Assembly: GCA_018398815.1 (NCBI GenBank)
Contig: CM031628.1
Location: 3,975,007 to 4,039,006 of the forward strand
DNA from: Conus ventricosus
Lineage: Eukaryota; Mollusca; Gastropoda; Neogastropoda; Conidae
DNA length: 64,000 nucleotides
Direction of reading: 5' to 3'
The stretch's first letter is position 1; each line of letters starts with the position of its first letter. A program made the position numbers and the translations under genes. Below the pieces are notes generated by a model that was not told the DNA's origin, made no database searches, and saw only the letters and a list, made by a program, of their open reading frames with translations. Below are positions 1 through 11,592 of this stretch, piece after piece.

Positions 1-90
1 GACAAACAATCTAATAGTGGGGGGAAAAACCAAGCGCAGAGGGGTTGTTGACCTGCGCTTGTTTTTCCCCCCACTATTAGATTGTTTGTC
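1..90. repeat. Near-perfect inverted repeat (foldback) at window edge
   Basis: Positions 1-39 and 53-90 are reverse complements apart from one extra base in the left arm. The loop is 13 nt (40-52). The arms include GTGGGGGGAAAAA and its complement. The structure starts exactly at base 1, so it could be a real hairpin element cut by the window or a fold-back read artefact at a contig end. Nothing in it is coding. Confidence 0.9.
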
Positions 91-91
91 T

Positions 92-497
92 TTGTATTAG
101 TCAGACTTTATTCAGGTTTAAAAGACTGTGCCAGTCTTGAATAAAAGTTACTCTAGAGTTAGGTTTCCTTATGGGAGCAAGAGTTACCCTACTTGTTTAT
201 TGTTTACTGTTACCTGTCTCATTTTATGTTCAGTTTCGCTTAGAGTACAGTTTCAGTTTCAGTTTCATCAAGGAGGCTTCACTGCATGGAGACAAGTCCA
301 TATACGCTGCTCCACATCCGCTAAGTTTTGAGACCACACTACGCATGATTTGTAGCTGATATAGAAATGTAATAACTAAGATGAGAGAATTCAAGAAGAG
401 GTCTCGTGGCTACGACTCGGCGGATGTCTGACCTACGCATCAGCCCAACGCGCTGGTCAGACCTTGAGTGCCTACCTACCATCGTTTTGTTTTGTTG
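92..497. other. Non-coding stretch, nothing recognised
   Basis: No supported gene. Short open frames occur but show no domain, codon bias or splice context. The stretch leads into the TG microsatellite block. Confidence 0.5.
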
Positions 498-576
498 TTT
501 TTTGGTATGTGTGTGTAGTGAATGTACACATGTGTGTGTATGGATGTGTGGGCACGGGTCCATGTGTGTGCGAGGG

Positions 577-610
<34 letters not shown>

Positions 611-627
611 GTGCGCGCGCGCGCATG

Positions 628-715
<88 letters not shown>

Positions 716-764
716 CCTTCATGTGTGTGCTCGTGTGTGTGCATGTGCAGAAGTCAAATTGCGC

Positions 765-801
<37 letters not shown>

Positions 802-832
802 TTGTGGGTTGGTGTGAGCACACACACGTATC

Positions 833-901
<69 letters not shown>
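498..901. repeat. Compound TG/CG and TA microsatellites
   Basis: Several TG tracts (about 579-608, 625-667, 690-715, 768-798), interrupted by CG and GCGT variants, are followed by a pure TA tract at about 836-901. Long open frames on both strands here encode only alternating Cys/Val or His/Thr and are repeat artefacts. Confidence 0.95.
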
Positions 902-905
<4 letters not shown>

Positions 906-1096
906 CACAGCAAAGAAAGACAAAACAACAAGTTGTACATTTTCCTTTTACATTTCGGCAGTCTTGACTTCCTCGGAGAAACTTTATTCACTGATCAAAA
1001 CACAGATCACAACACCCGACCACAGCTACGGGATAAACAAGGAACATCACTCACTTAAACTGAAAAAACAAAAACAAAAAACAAACAAAAAAGACA

Positions 1097-1127
1097 GGGG
1101 GGGGGGGGGGGGGAGAGAGAGAGAGAA
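1097..1127. repeat. Poly-G run plus GA repeat
   Basis: A run of 17 G (1097-1113) is followed by a short GA tract. This is the first of several long G runs in the window. Confidence 0.9.
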
Positions 1128-1252
1128 ATACCAGTGCAGTGACACTTGACAACAATTCTCTCCCCGACACACGCACACACACACCCATATTATCCCACAT
1201 ATATAGGCCTGCATGCATATCCCCCTCCTACATAAACTTGCACGCGCGCACG

Positions 1253-1282
1253 TACACACACACACACACACACACACACATG

Positions 1283-1328
<46 letters not shown>
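1253..1328. repeat. CA microsatellite
   Basis: An interrupted CA tract with a CGCG centre near 1280-1290. Non-coding. Confidence 0.95.
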
Positions 1329-1332
<4 letters not shown>

Positions 1333-1349
1333 GTAGAAAGAAACTCGTG

Positions 1350-1595
1350 GAGAGCGTGGCAGCAGAGAGTCCTCAGAAGAGAAGCCCCCTTCAAGCAAGT
1401 GTTTCGGCCCTTATCTCCCGACACGCTAGGGGGGTTGGGCCACACCCGGTTCATGACTCCGGATGTCCCTCTGCTGCCCCCTTTTTTTCCCATCTTGGGA
1501 CGAGCCATGGCTGGGATTCGAACCCATGACCCTCTGGACATGTTCATTTTCCACTTAATGACTCGCGCTTTAACCACTGAGCCACAGGGACACCT
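1350..1595 (-). mobile_element. tRNA-derived SINE
   Basis: Read on the minus strand, the element begins near 1595 with a tRNA-like head. A box A-like segment (complement of 1561-1585, containing GTGGCTCAGTGGTTAAAGCG) is followed by a canonical box B, GGGTTCGAATCCC (complement of 1513-1525). These are internal RNA polymerase III promoter elements. A non-tRNA body follows to about 1350. The box spacing is longer than in a normal tRNA and there is no cloverleaf, so a functional tRNA gene is unlikely. It lies directly downstream of a REL-type LINE fragment, but I see no shared tail proving partnership. Confidence 0.8.
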
Positions 1596-1611
1596 GATGT
1601 TTGTAGGGAAA

Positions 1612-3009
1612 TTAACCCTTATGAAGTTCACTTTTGTTCCTCCTTGACCAGATCCAGCTTGAACACCTCTCTGCCGCTTCTGCCATTGCTTTCAGGGCTC
1701 TGGTTTTTTCCTTCCCTGCAACTGAGAGCTGTTTCATGAGGCTGTATGCAGACGTTCCTACAACCCCCCTAGCTCCAATTTCTGCAGTGAGGACTTTGAC
1801 CTGATAGCCTTCTCTCCTCAGGCTGTTTGCCAGATCAGCATACTTTTCAGTCTTGTAGATTTGAGCTGCCTCCATTCTGTTCTCATATGGCACCGTGAGC
1901 TCGATCATGATCAGCTGCTTGGCTGACTTAGAGTGGACTACTATGTCTGGTCTCATGCCACTCTTGCTGATGATCTCTGGGTGACTCTTCCATTCTGGGA
2001 GGTCTGCAGTGCACTCCCAGTCATCTGCCCCGTCCAGCAGACTCTGCCTGCATGTTTCGAGTGGCACTGTTGTTCTTGGCCATGATTTTCTGCCTCCTGC
2101 CGTGAAAAATGTTGCGGGTGCTTTTGGAGTCCTGATTTTCCCTTTTGTGGTGTTGGTACTAGCCCGGACTACTTGTACAATCTCTTTGAGCACTTGGTTG
2201 TGCCTCCATGTGTACCTTCCTTGAGCCAGGGCTACTTTACATGAGCTTAGGACATGCTCCACTGTTTGTTTTTCATGGCAGAGGGGGCATGCAGGATCGT
2301 CTGTTTTCCCCCACTTCACCAGGTTTGCATTTGAGGGCAGAAGGTCATATGCAGATCTGAAAATGAAGCTGATCCTGAGAGGGGCCATGTGCCAAATGTC
2401 ATTCCAAGTGAGACTTCTTTGGAGTGCATTCTCCCACGTTGTCCATTGCCCTTGCTGGCTCTGCAGGACTGCTTTTTGGAGTCTTTTTTGGTCTTCTTCT
2501 TTTCTCATCTCCTGAATCATCATGTCTCTTTTGGCTTTTCCTTTGGCCTTTGACCACCATTCAGTTTTGGTCACCCCCAGTCCTTGTCTGTTGGTCTGTG
2601 TGTGTCCTGTTATTTCTCTGATCTTGAGACTTTCTTTTGCAGAATCCATCGCCTCTTGAACTTTCCATTTTCTGCCTGTCTTCAGCTGGGGCTTGATTGC
2701 TTCTACCACCTTGTCTCCTGAGTCCTCCAGCATGCTTTGAAGTCTGATCTTCCCTGCTTTGTATTCCTCCAGGATGGATTTCAGTGGTAGTTTCAGCTTT
2801 GCTTGGCGACAGTACAGCGCGATGTCAGTCAGACAGGGTGGGACACCAAGCCATTTCCTTGTGAACTTGTTGATTTTGGCTTCCATTGCCTCCACTGTGC
2901 TGGTGCAGATGTCGTATATCATCAGAGGCCATAGGAGCTTTGGTATCAGCATGAACTGCAGACACCAGACCTGGCAGTACTGGTGGCTGAGATAAGACTG
3001 AAACAGTGT

Positions 3010-3012
<3 letters not shown>
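1612..3012 (-). pseudogene. 3' half of a non-LTR retrotransposon with restriction-like endonuclease
   Basis: An open frame of about 465 codons, read from 3012 down to the stop at 1612-1614. The first part resembles the region downstream of the RT palm. Near 2290-2230 lies a zinc-knuckle-like motif, CPLCHEK followed by HVLSSCK (CX2C...HX4C). It is followed by a PD-(D/E)XK-type nuclease signature: RPDIVV near 1940, then IELTVPYE about 13 residues later. This knuckle-plus-nuclease order is that of REL-type LINEs (R2/NeSL/Utopia-like groups), which nick target DNA with a C-terminal nuclease. The RT palm with its catalytic aspartates is missing because the element is truncated into a CA microsatellite at 3013. 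The long unbroken frame suggests recent decay. The clade is inferred. Confidence 0.8.

Positions 3013-3091
<79 letters not shown>
3013..3091. repeat. CA microsatellite at LINE breakpoint
   Basis: An uninterrupted CA tract that abuts the 5' break of the REL-type LINE. Frames running through it are artefacts. Confidence 0.95.
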
Positions 3092-3093
<2 letters not shown>

Positions 3094-3440
3094 CCAAACA
3101 AGTCATATTAAACAACCAAAGTATGCATTTTTACCTGTAATCAAGAAATAAAGGAAGTGGTTTGTCAACTCTTGACACGCTCAACGTCTTTGAAATACAA
3201 CTTCAGCTGCATTGATCGAATGATTTCGCTGCTTGATGTGAGTCAGATCATTCCATGCGATGTTACTCTCCCGTTCGACCTTGCCGTGAATTTAAGTACA
3301 CTTAGCAATACCTGAAAACTTTGAACTAAGTCGATGAGATTTGGTGAAGACAAAGCTGTCTTGCTTGTTCCCTGAGTTCTTTCATATTCCATTCTTTTTT
3401 AAAACTTTAGGCCCCCCTTTTTCTTCTTTGCCACAAGTAT
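3092..3440. other. Non-coding stretch
   Basis: Ordinary-quality sequence with no recognisable gene or repeat. Quality falls towards the end, where homopolymer runs increase. Confidence 0.4.
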
Positions 3441-3444
3441 CTTA

Positions 3445-4340
3445 CTTCAGATGGCAAAACTTGCAAAGCAAGTGTTTGGAAAGGCCAAGGATTTCAATTC
3501 AACCTAAATTTGGTTCAACTAAATCTTTTTGTTTGCACAATTAATCTTCGGACAAACCGTTTTGAATAATGGGGGGGAAAAGAAAGCGGAGAAAAGCCAG
3601 GCAACAATTTTGAGACCAGACAGGAATCGAGGCCATCCTTTTTTCCCAGGGTCAGAAAGGGATTCGCGAGGCCGGGAACCGAACAAGAAAAGAAGAACAA
3701 CTGCGCAAGAACAACAACCCAGAACCACAAACACACTCTCTTTTATACATGCTCGTCGTCAATTGATCGGACGACCAACACTACCACATCACCTAACAAC
3801 ATAACATCGAAAAATCTAACGACCCACTCTACGACATCATCCCACCAAAATGACATCGAAGCAAAAATAATACCTAAACAACTATCGATAAATGCAATAT
3901 AATAATCTAATTCTAACCAACAATGTTAAATGAAACTTAAACAAATTTTTGATGATTTGCTTGTCTTCGTTCTAAAACGAATGTAAACAAGTAATCATGT
4001 AGCAACTAACCCCTTTGCAACTGTATCAAAATTTATATTCCCAAATAATTGATTTCTCTTCTTCGTTTATTTTTTGTTATTGATGTATGATTTATGTTTG
4101 AACTAAAACAGCTTTAAATGTTTGCTTGTTTCGTTTTAATTATTTTACCTATCTTCCATGGAAACATATTCTATTTTGGTTTTACAATCTGATCTTTATG
4201 ATTAAAGAGCTTTTATTTTTGTTTTAAGATTTTTTCTTGTAAAATGGTAAAAATTTTTTATTTCTCCCCTCACAAAACCCCAATTTTTTTTCAAACCCCA
4301 TTGCCGGAAAATTTGGCCGGGCAGAGGGTATATTTATTAT
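3445..4340 (-). mobile_element. Inverted, error-rich LTR of the gypsy element plus adjoining internal sequence
   Basis: About 3445-4255 matches, in reverse complement, the LTR defined at 23777-24682. Shared blocks include the TATA-box area (complement of TATAAAAGG near 3752), ATGATTTGCTTGTCTTCGTT near 3950, and GGAAACATATTCTATTTTGG near 4158. Beyond about 4255 the match continues weakly into the internal sequence just upstream of the 3' LTR, so this is the 3' end of an inverted element rather than a solo LTR. Homopolymers are inflated and many bases differ. Confidence 0.7.
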
Positions 4341-7300
4341 TTTGTAAAAATTAAAGATTGGGCTCCCTTCCATAAAAATTGCAAAATTTAACAATTAAAA
4401 CCTTTTTTTTTAATTTATTTAATAAACCTTTTAAGAAAGATACTATTTGATACTTTTTTTTAAAATTTTACAATTCATTTTCCCTTAAAGGAATTTATAA
4501 AAAAAGAAGGGGTGTTTTGTTGTTTTTTTTATATTTTGTTTCGCAGGAGGACCAAATAAAGATTTTTCCCCGTTAATTTTAATTGGGAGTTTGAAAACGA
4601 GAAGAAAGGGGCAATTTCAAAGGAAAGTTTATGCAGGGGATTTGATTAGTGGGTTTTTTTATAAATTAAGTTTTGGGTCAAAAAGAAAAAGAGGAATTTG
4701 TCATCTAATCTTTGTACCCCCCATCCAAAAAAAAAATTTTTTTTCCTGGAATTTTGGAAAAAAAAACGGTTTTCAAAGAATTTTTTAACCGTAAATTGCC
4801 CTAAAAAGGCCCCCTTTAAAAATATAAATTCTTTTCAAGACCCGAAAAAAAAGTAAATTTTTCATTTGGAAAAAAGCTCCTCCAAAATTAAGCGCACTGT
4901 CCTTTCAAATGTCTCCTTTTTCGAATCTTTTCTATTAAATGAAAGCCCTTTTTTTCCCTTTTTTTTTTCCTTTTTTTACAAATTATGGATTTTCGAAAGA
5001 TTTGGGTGCAAGAGACTTACGTGTTTTTAAGGGGCCCGATTTGGGGTTTTTGGGCCCCGGGGAAAGGGCGTGATTGGCCAGGGTTTTAAGAAAATTGGGC
5101 TTACTTTTTCCAAAGAAGGCGGGTTTGTTAGGAAAAACGTAAAGGATGCGAGACATTTTTTCCCCGATTCGCGAAAAAGTAAGGGAAAAGGAAGTTTGAA
5201 GGAATTTCCTTTTTTAAAACGTTCACCAAAAACGAGGAGGTCCCTCCCTAAAATGTAATACTTTAAAAGGGGGTGTTTGGCCCGGGAATTGAAAGGTCGC
5301 CCCGTGATTGAAGTTAAAACTCCAAATTCAGCCCATTTTTCACGAAAAATTTTTTGGGAAATTAAAATGAAAAATTTTTTTTCAACCCCCTGTTTTTTGG
5401 TTTAAAGGTTGCATTGTCAACTGTGCCCGGCCGTTAATCCCGTTTCCCGCGGGAATTTGGGGGTTTATTTTTTCTTTTTATCACAGCCATTTCTGGCACT
5501 TTTTCTTTATGTTGTTGATGTTTCTTCTTCCTGCCTTTTATAAAGGGGGGGTTTATAAAGCCCTTTTCCCTTTGGCCTGTTATTTTTCCCTTTTCTCCTT
5601 TGATTTCCCTTTTCTGTCGGAGTTTGCTTACGTTCCCTTGCGCTGGGCCCTCCTGTAATTTTGGATCGTTGAAGGAAGGATAACCATTCTGGATGGGGAA
5701 CATGGTTTTTGCCGGCTTTAATTTTTGGGGGCGTCTTTATTCCGTGTGAAAAATTTTATTCCTTTTTCAAAAGAATCTTCTTTCCATTTGAGGCCTTCCC
5801 CGAAAATTTTCCTTTTCTTTAAAATTCCAATTTGATATTTTCTATAAATTCAACCCTTTCCTTTTAAAAATTCCCTTTCAATCCCCCCTTTGTAACTTAA
5901 TTCTAGATGGTTTATTCTTGCTTTTAGTTAATTTCCCCCGATTTAAAACCCATAGATGCGAGGTTTTTTAAATTTTTTAAAATTAAAAAAAAAGGGCCCG
6001 AAAAGTTCCCGTGTGGGACGCCCCGACTTGGGTTCAAATGATCACCCTTCACCAAAATCCCCCCCTTCCCGCAGGAATGTTCTGCCCTTTGCAAAGGAGA
6101 ATGCCGTTGCTAAGCGGTCTGGGGGCTAATTCAAAAGGCTAAACCCCAAAAAATTCACTTCCATGCCTGAAATTTTTGCAGTTTAAAATCAGGGTTGGTT
6201 GTTAAAATGGTCCACATCCTGCTGTTTAAAAATTTGGGGTTTTAAAAGGAATCATTTTTCAATTGGGCCATTAAACTAATCTGAAAAATTAGTTGCCGAA
6301 AGCTTATGGGTTGGGGGTCAAATTTTTTCTTCTTTTTGTCCCCTAAATTTGAAAAAACTGTGGCCAAGTGATTACCCGGCATAGAGCTGATAAAAAGGTT
6401 TTCCCCAAATTCATTCAATAAGTTGTTCCCAAAATTTGGGCCTGCACTTTTCATGATTATCATACTAAAATCTTGGTTTGTTATTTTATTTGGGTTTTAG
6501 TTTTCACCCTACGTAAAAATTTGGACCAACCAAAATCGTGTTTATTTCTTTTTAGGGCCGATTAGAAATTTTGTAGGACCCCGTCGAAAACCAAACACTC
6601 CAAAAACCCAAATTCCCGAAAACACCTTAAAACCGGTTAATTATTGGAGGACCAACTACCCTACCCTCTCAATAATTTATACCCAAACCCAACTGCAATT
6701 AGAATTTTTCTAAAAACATGCAAAATACCTTTAAATTTTATATAATCATTTATTCTTAAAAATTTTTTACCTAAAATTCAATTATTTTTTTCCTTTCCTT
6801 AAAATTCTTTTAAAAAGAATTAAAAAAAGTAAATTATGAGAATCCCTTGCCATTTAAATTTTTCCAAATATGATTTCTTTGGGGGTTTTTTAGTTTGAAT
6901 TATTTAACTAAAAACATTAATTTTTGGCCTTTCGAAAAATTTATTTAACTTAATGGAAAATTTTTAAATCGCCCTTAAAAAGGGTTTGATCATTTTGTTA
7001 AGAGGTTTTTGTAAAACTGAAAATTAATTTTTTTTCTTATTTCCAAAAGACAAACAACAATAATTTTAAATTTAGCTACCAAATTTAAATTTCCCCGGCA
7101 AAAAAGAAGGTCTAATCAAATTTTATCTATCAGTCGTAGGGGGCCAACAATTTACATTATTTTCTGTAAATTTAACCTAAAAAAAACTTTTTTTTTTTTT
7201 TTATTAATTTTTAAAAACCCCGGGTTTTTTAAAAAGGCTCCCACCTTTTTCACTACGTGTCTTTCATAAATCAAACCTCCCAAAAGTACTTATATGGCAA

Positions 7301-7652
7301 ATGTTTTTTGTTTTTGTTTTTGTTTTTTTATATAATTATAGTTCCCTCCCCCCTTTAATTTAAAAAAAAGGACTCTTTATTTTTGGAACTTAAATTGGTT
7401 TGTTGAACAAAGATTTGGGATTTTTTATAGAGGGGTATGGCAGGGGGTTAAAATAGTAATTTGTTTTGGGGAGGTCGGTAATAGGGCCAAGCTGTTAACA
7501 ATTTTCATGATTCCAAAGGGGGTTCCCTTTTTTTTAAAAAAAAACGTTGGGTTTTAAACTATTTATGGTTTAACTTCCGGTCAAAAACTTTGTGTAACCT
7601 TAAAAGGCGAAGCCTGGCACACCAGCTTTACTATTACAATTCAAATCCGCTT
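4341..7652. other. Low-quality AT-rich sequence, no supportable gene
   Basis: Runs of A, T, G and C are over-long and frames break every few dozen codons. The first few hundred bases could be the internal 3' region of the inverted gypsy copy, but I cannot align them with confidence. The short minus-strand frames at 5434-5703 and 6242-6463 have no recognisable domain. Unpolished or misassembled sequence is the most economical reading. Confidence 0.5.
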
Positions 7653-8015
7653 TTAAAGGGCGGCCGGAGAAACAATTTCTATTTTAAGGCTAAAAAACCC
7701 CCTCCCTTTAACCAAAAAATTCCTTATCACTGTACTATTTCTAATGTTAATTGAAATCAGGGGTTCAAATCTGGGCCTAGTAATAGACGTAAGAACAGTA
7801 CTCGGCACAGGTGCACACAGGAGACTAACATGGTTCAGGTTGCACAAAGTTTTAAAACCTGCAAAAATGGAACTAAAGGCGTCTACATCAACATCTAAAA
7901 TTTCAAAATTAAACTGAGTGCTAGGAATATTGTTGTTCCTGTCACATGTGGAAACAGCAAGGAAAAATAGAAAACTTTTTACGAAGCCGAGGAACAACAC
8001 GCCGGTAGCCATCTT
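7653..8015 (-). CDS. Hypothetical secreted protein, possible first exon
   Basis: Minus-strand open frame in an island of better sequence. I prefer the second Met (8015) because AAGATGGCT is a good initiation context and starts a clean signal peptide: basic/neutral start, hydrophobic core VLFLGFVKSFLFFLAVSTC, then a polar mature part. Three further cysteines follow in a roughly 100-residue mature region. No domain recognised. It may continue through an intron, but the flanking sequence is too poor to place a splice site. It could be a gene fragment or part of an uncharacterised transposon. Confidence 0.35.
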   Translation of the reverse strand, partial: KMATGVLFLGFVKSFLFFLAVSTCDRNNNIPSTQFNFEILDVDVDAFSSIFAGFKTLCNLNHVSLLCAPVPSTVLTSITRPRFEPLISINIRNSTVIRNFLVKGRGFFSLKIEIVSPAAL

Positions 8016-8420
8016 GAAAAGCCAAATAAGACTCACCTTACCTGAAAGGGTTTAAAACACAATTTCGTTAAGAAAAAGAAAAGAAATAAGCGTTAAATTA
8101 CCAACAGCTAACAGTGCTGATTATTAAAATTCACGGATACTCGTATGAGTAAAAGATGCAAGGCGTAAAAGATGTAACAATGAATTTAAAACGGGAGCTC
8201 CAAAAACCAGGCAGCCTCCTCGCTGGACATGCGCATCTATCTAACTTTTGATCTTTGCATTCTGATCGACGTGGCTACCTCTTCTTCTTCTTCTTCCTAA
8301 AATACTGGTTCACTCAAAAACGAGTAGGTCACCAGCGCGCATGTTAAAAAATAAAATAAAATAACATAAAACAGTGCGACTCAGCTGTTGGCCCCGGGAA
8401 AGCAAATTTGGCAAAAAGGG
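8016..8420. other. Intergenic stretch with short CTT repeat
   Basis: Better-quality sequence with a CTT repeat near 8280-8296 and an AATAAAAT-rich segment near 8350. No gene. Sequence after about 8390 again shows homopolymer inflation. The copied block begins at about 8421. Confidence 0.4.
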
Positions 8421-8429
8421 GGTTTCGCA

Positions 8430-10195
8430 CTCGATATTCAAGAATTTTAAAAGAAAGGGCCCCAAATTCGGGGCCCAGGAAATAATAAAATTTTGGGGGA
8501 AGTAAAATAAAAAATGTCAATATGCGATCTCAAAACGGGGTCGAATAAATTTTTGGTCCCTTGAAGGGGGACTGCTTTTTGTGGCAATTTGATGGCCCCC
8601 GGGCAGTGAGTTCCACACCCGGGACAGAAGGGAATAAAAAGAATGTAAGTGGCTGTCAATATTTGTTTGCGGGTTTGGGTATAACTTTTACCGCCACTTG
8701 GTGCTATTTTTAAATTCAATACTAGTTTTTCCCCATTGGAAATCAATTTTTTAGCTTTCCCTTTAAAAAAAGGTGTTAAGTTTAAAAAAAGCCTTCCTTT
8801 TTCTGGGGTTTTTTCCATTTTAATTTCCTTTTGTTTTCCTAGTATTCCCCTTTTTTTTGAGGGGGTTTCCCTGTTACAAAACCGTCCCTCCCTTTTCTTT
8901 GAACCCTTTTCGAGGTTTCAAGGGTCCTTTAGTTGGTAAGGACCCCAAAACGAGAAACCCATATTCCAAGTACGGGTCAAAACCAGTGTTTTTTTGGCAG
9001 TCGTTTTTAAACCTTTGGGGGGCAGTCATTGTTTTTTCCTGTAAAAGGGAAAGCTAAAGATGTTTTTTTTGCTTTCTTACTTTACAAAATTTTAAGGTTT
9101 TTTTCCATTTGAGGGGGATATCTATATTAGCCTAAATTTTTTGCAGAATTAGTTTTTTAAAAAGAATAGTATTATGGATAAAATTAATCTTATCTAATTG
9201 GGGGAGGTTTGTTACATATACGCAACATTTGGGCCACTTTTGGGGATAAAAATTCCTTTTTCCAAGTTCTTTCCCCTCTTGAAAAAGCTTTTTAGATCTT
9301 TTTTGTAGAATGCGAGTATCATTCTTGCTTTTTGATTGTTCTATATACTAAACTGTCATCGAAAAAACCCTTTTTAGTGTTCCGGGGAGAAAAGATTTCA
9401 TTATGTCATTTATAAAAAATTAAAGGGAAAAAAAAGGGCCCCCGGGAAAAAAGTTCCTGTGGTAAAACTGAAAAGGACTGGTTTAAAATGGGTGACGACC
9501 TTCCAAAATCAACTTTTGATTCCCCCAACGGGGAAAAAGGTTTCTACCCCCAATTTTAGCAAAAAAACCCCCAAATTTGCCAATGTGTTTCAAATTTTAA
9601 AGCAGGGGCCCCTCAGGGTTTCAATTTTATAAAAGGCTTTGAAAAGTCTAATTTAAAATTGAAATCTTTTTTGCTTTGTTTTTTAAAACGTTAAAAAATC
9701 ATTGAGAGTTTTTAATAAGTTGAGTCTCACAGCTCCTTCGCTATCAAAAAACCATGCTGGGGGGTTTTTTGGGAAGGGCATATTTGTCAAGTTGGTCCAT
9801 TATGAAAATTTTTATTATGTTTTAAAGTAGTTTAGCTGTAGGGGGTTTTTAAGGATACAGGTTTTATAGTTCTTGCTTTTGTTTTGTCCCCCTTTTTTTG
9901 GAAAAAGGGGAAAAACAATCCCTCGCACCCGCCACTCTTCAGGTTTTAATTACCCCCTGGCCCGGGTGAAGTTTTGGAAAAGAAATTGGTATACCTCACT
10001 AAAATTATTGGCCAAAATTTTTAAAGGGAGCTTGCCGGGAACGCCATGGGGCCCAGTAGCTTTTTTTTCATTTATTGGTCAGAAATTTAAAATTTACCCC
10101 TGCTTTTTTTAAATTTGATTTTTTTTTCCCATTTCGGGGATTTTTATACCCTCCTTTAGTCTAACGCACAAAGCCCAGTCCACATATGTCATTCC
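8430..10195 (-). pseudogene. Error-rich copy of LINE A (RT C-terminal half)
   Basis: Parallel to 20740-22440, frame-broken throughout. A 123-codon open stretch at 8447-8818 reaches into the C-terminal region of the LINE, but its last part is in a shifted frame. See the clean copy for the domain description. Confidence 0.75.
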
Positions 10196-10740
10196 TTTTG
10201 TATTGTTTATGGGTGTGTTGTGTGTGATGTTTTAGTAATGTAGTAGTATTTTAAAATTTACTTTTTCCCACAAACTATTGATTTTAGACTAAAAAGGAGA
10301 GAGAGAGACAGCAAAAACGGGTTTGCGCATGCGGGGGGAGCCCGTTTTTTGGGATTGAGGGGTCTGGAATTTAAATTTTAAAATTTCCCAAGACGTTGGT
10401 GTTAGAAAATAAATTAGTTAAAAAACCCTTGAAGTTGTTGGGAAAAATTTAGGAACAACTCGTGAGGTTGATGGAAATTAGGAAAAAAAGTACTTTTGGA
10501 AAAACGTTTTTGTGCTTTTGTCTTTTTCCCCGCGTTTGTTTTCTGGGGCACTTCCGGTGGCTTGGGGGGGTTTTTTCCTTCAGTAGTAGTAGGTTTATTA
10601 ATAGTTGGGACTGGCTTCTTTACCCTAGCCCTCACGGGTTTTTATCATTGTCCCTCAAAATTTTCTTCATTTTTTGGGGTCTATGGCATGTTTAAAATTT
10701 AAATATCTTCATTGCAATCCTCATAGTCATGAAACAATTT

Positions 10741-11592
10741 CTAAATTTTAAAATCTTTAAACTGGGAAAATTTTGAAAGTATTAATTTTCAGGTGAAAAT
10801 TTAATGGTAGTGGGTTTTCATTCCAGGGGTTTAGAAAACCTTATAAAAAAAAGGGAAAATTTACGTTGTTTTGGGTTTTTTACGGGGCTTTATAAAAATC
10901 TTTCCTTCAGAGTTTCTGTCCTCGAAGTTTGTGCAGCAAAAAAAAAGAATGTTCAATGTCAATATCTTAAATTCCCAATTAAAGATTTAAAACTTAAATT
11001 TAAGGACCTTTTGATCCTTTTTCCCCCTTAAGGGGGTTTGCAGATTCAAATATTTCAATCTTTCTTATATGTTAGTTTTTGAAAATCCCTTCAGCAATTT
11101 GGTAGCTCGTCTTTAAACCCTTTTCAAACCCTTTTATTGATTGACGTTTTTTTTAAAAAAGGGCCCCCAAAAATCACATTGGCTTACCCCAAAATTGGGG
11201 CCCTTAAAAAAAAAGCTTTGTAAAAATTTCAAAAAAGTACTTTATCAAATTTAAGTAAAATTCTTTTTTATGATACCTAACTTTGGGGTTTAGCTTTTTT
11301 CCACTCTCTGTAATGGAGGGTCAAATGAAACCCTGCTTTCGAAGGTAACCCCCAAGCTTTTTCTTCGTAAGGGGCCTCTACTTGGTGTAAACATCATTCT
11401 CCATAAATTTTTATTCTTTTTTTTGGGATTATTTTTCCTGAGGGGGGCCTTTTAAGAAACCCTTATCTTATTTTTCGTGCAAACACCCACTTGGTCTGTT
11501 AAAAATCGTTTCCCACGACTCATACCATCTTGAAAGTTTGTAGATATTTTTTAAATAAAAGTTTCTTTTTTGTAAAATTTGGGAAATCTTAG
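10741..11592 (-). pseudogene. Error-rich copy of the LINE B 3' portion
   Basis: Parallel to 22975-23776. It ends at the LTR start at 11593, so the gypsy insertion point is the same as in the clean copy. Confidence 0.75.

Noticed and set aside
339..1149. Long open frames on both strands in the TG/TA block
   Set aside because: They translate only microsatellite (Cys-Val, His-Thr, Tyr-Ile repeats) and have no unique protein segment.
1513..1585. Functional tRNA gene
   Set aside because: Box A and box B are present but spacing and arms do not fold as a tRNA, and a SINE body follows.
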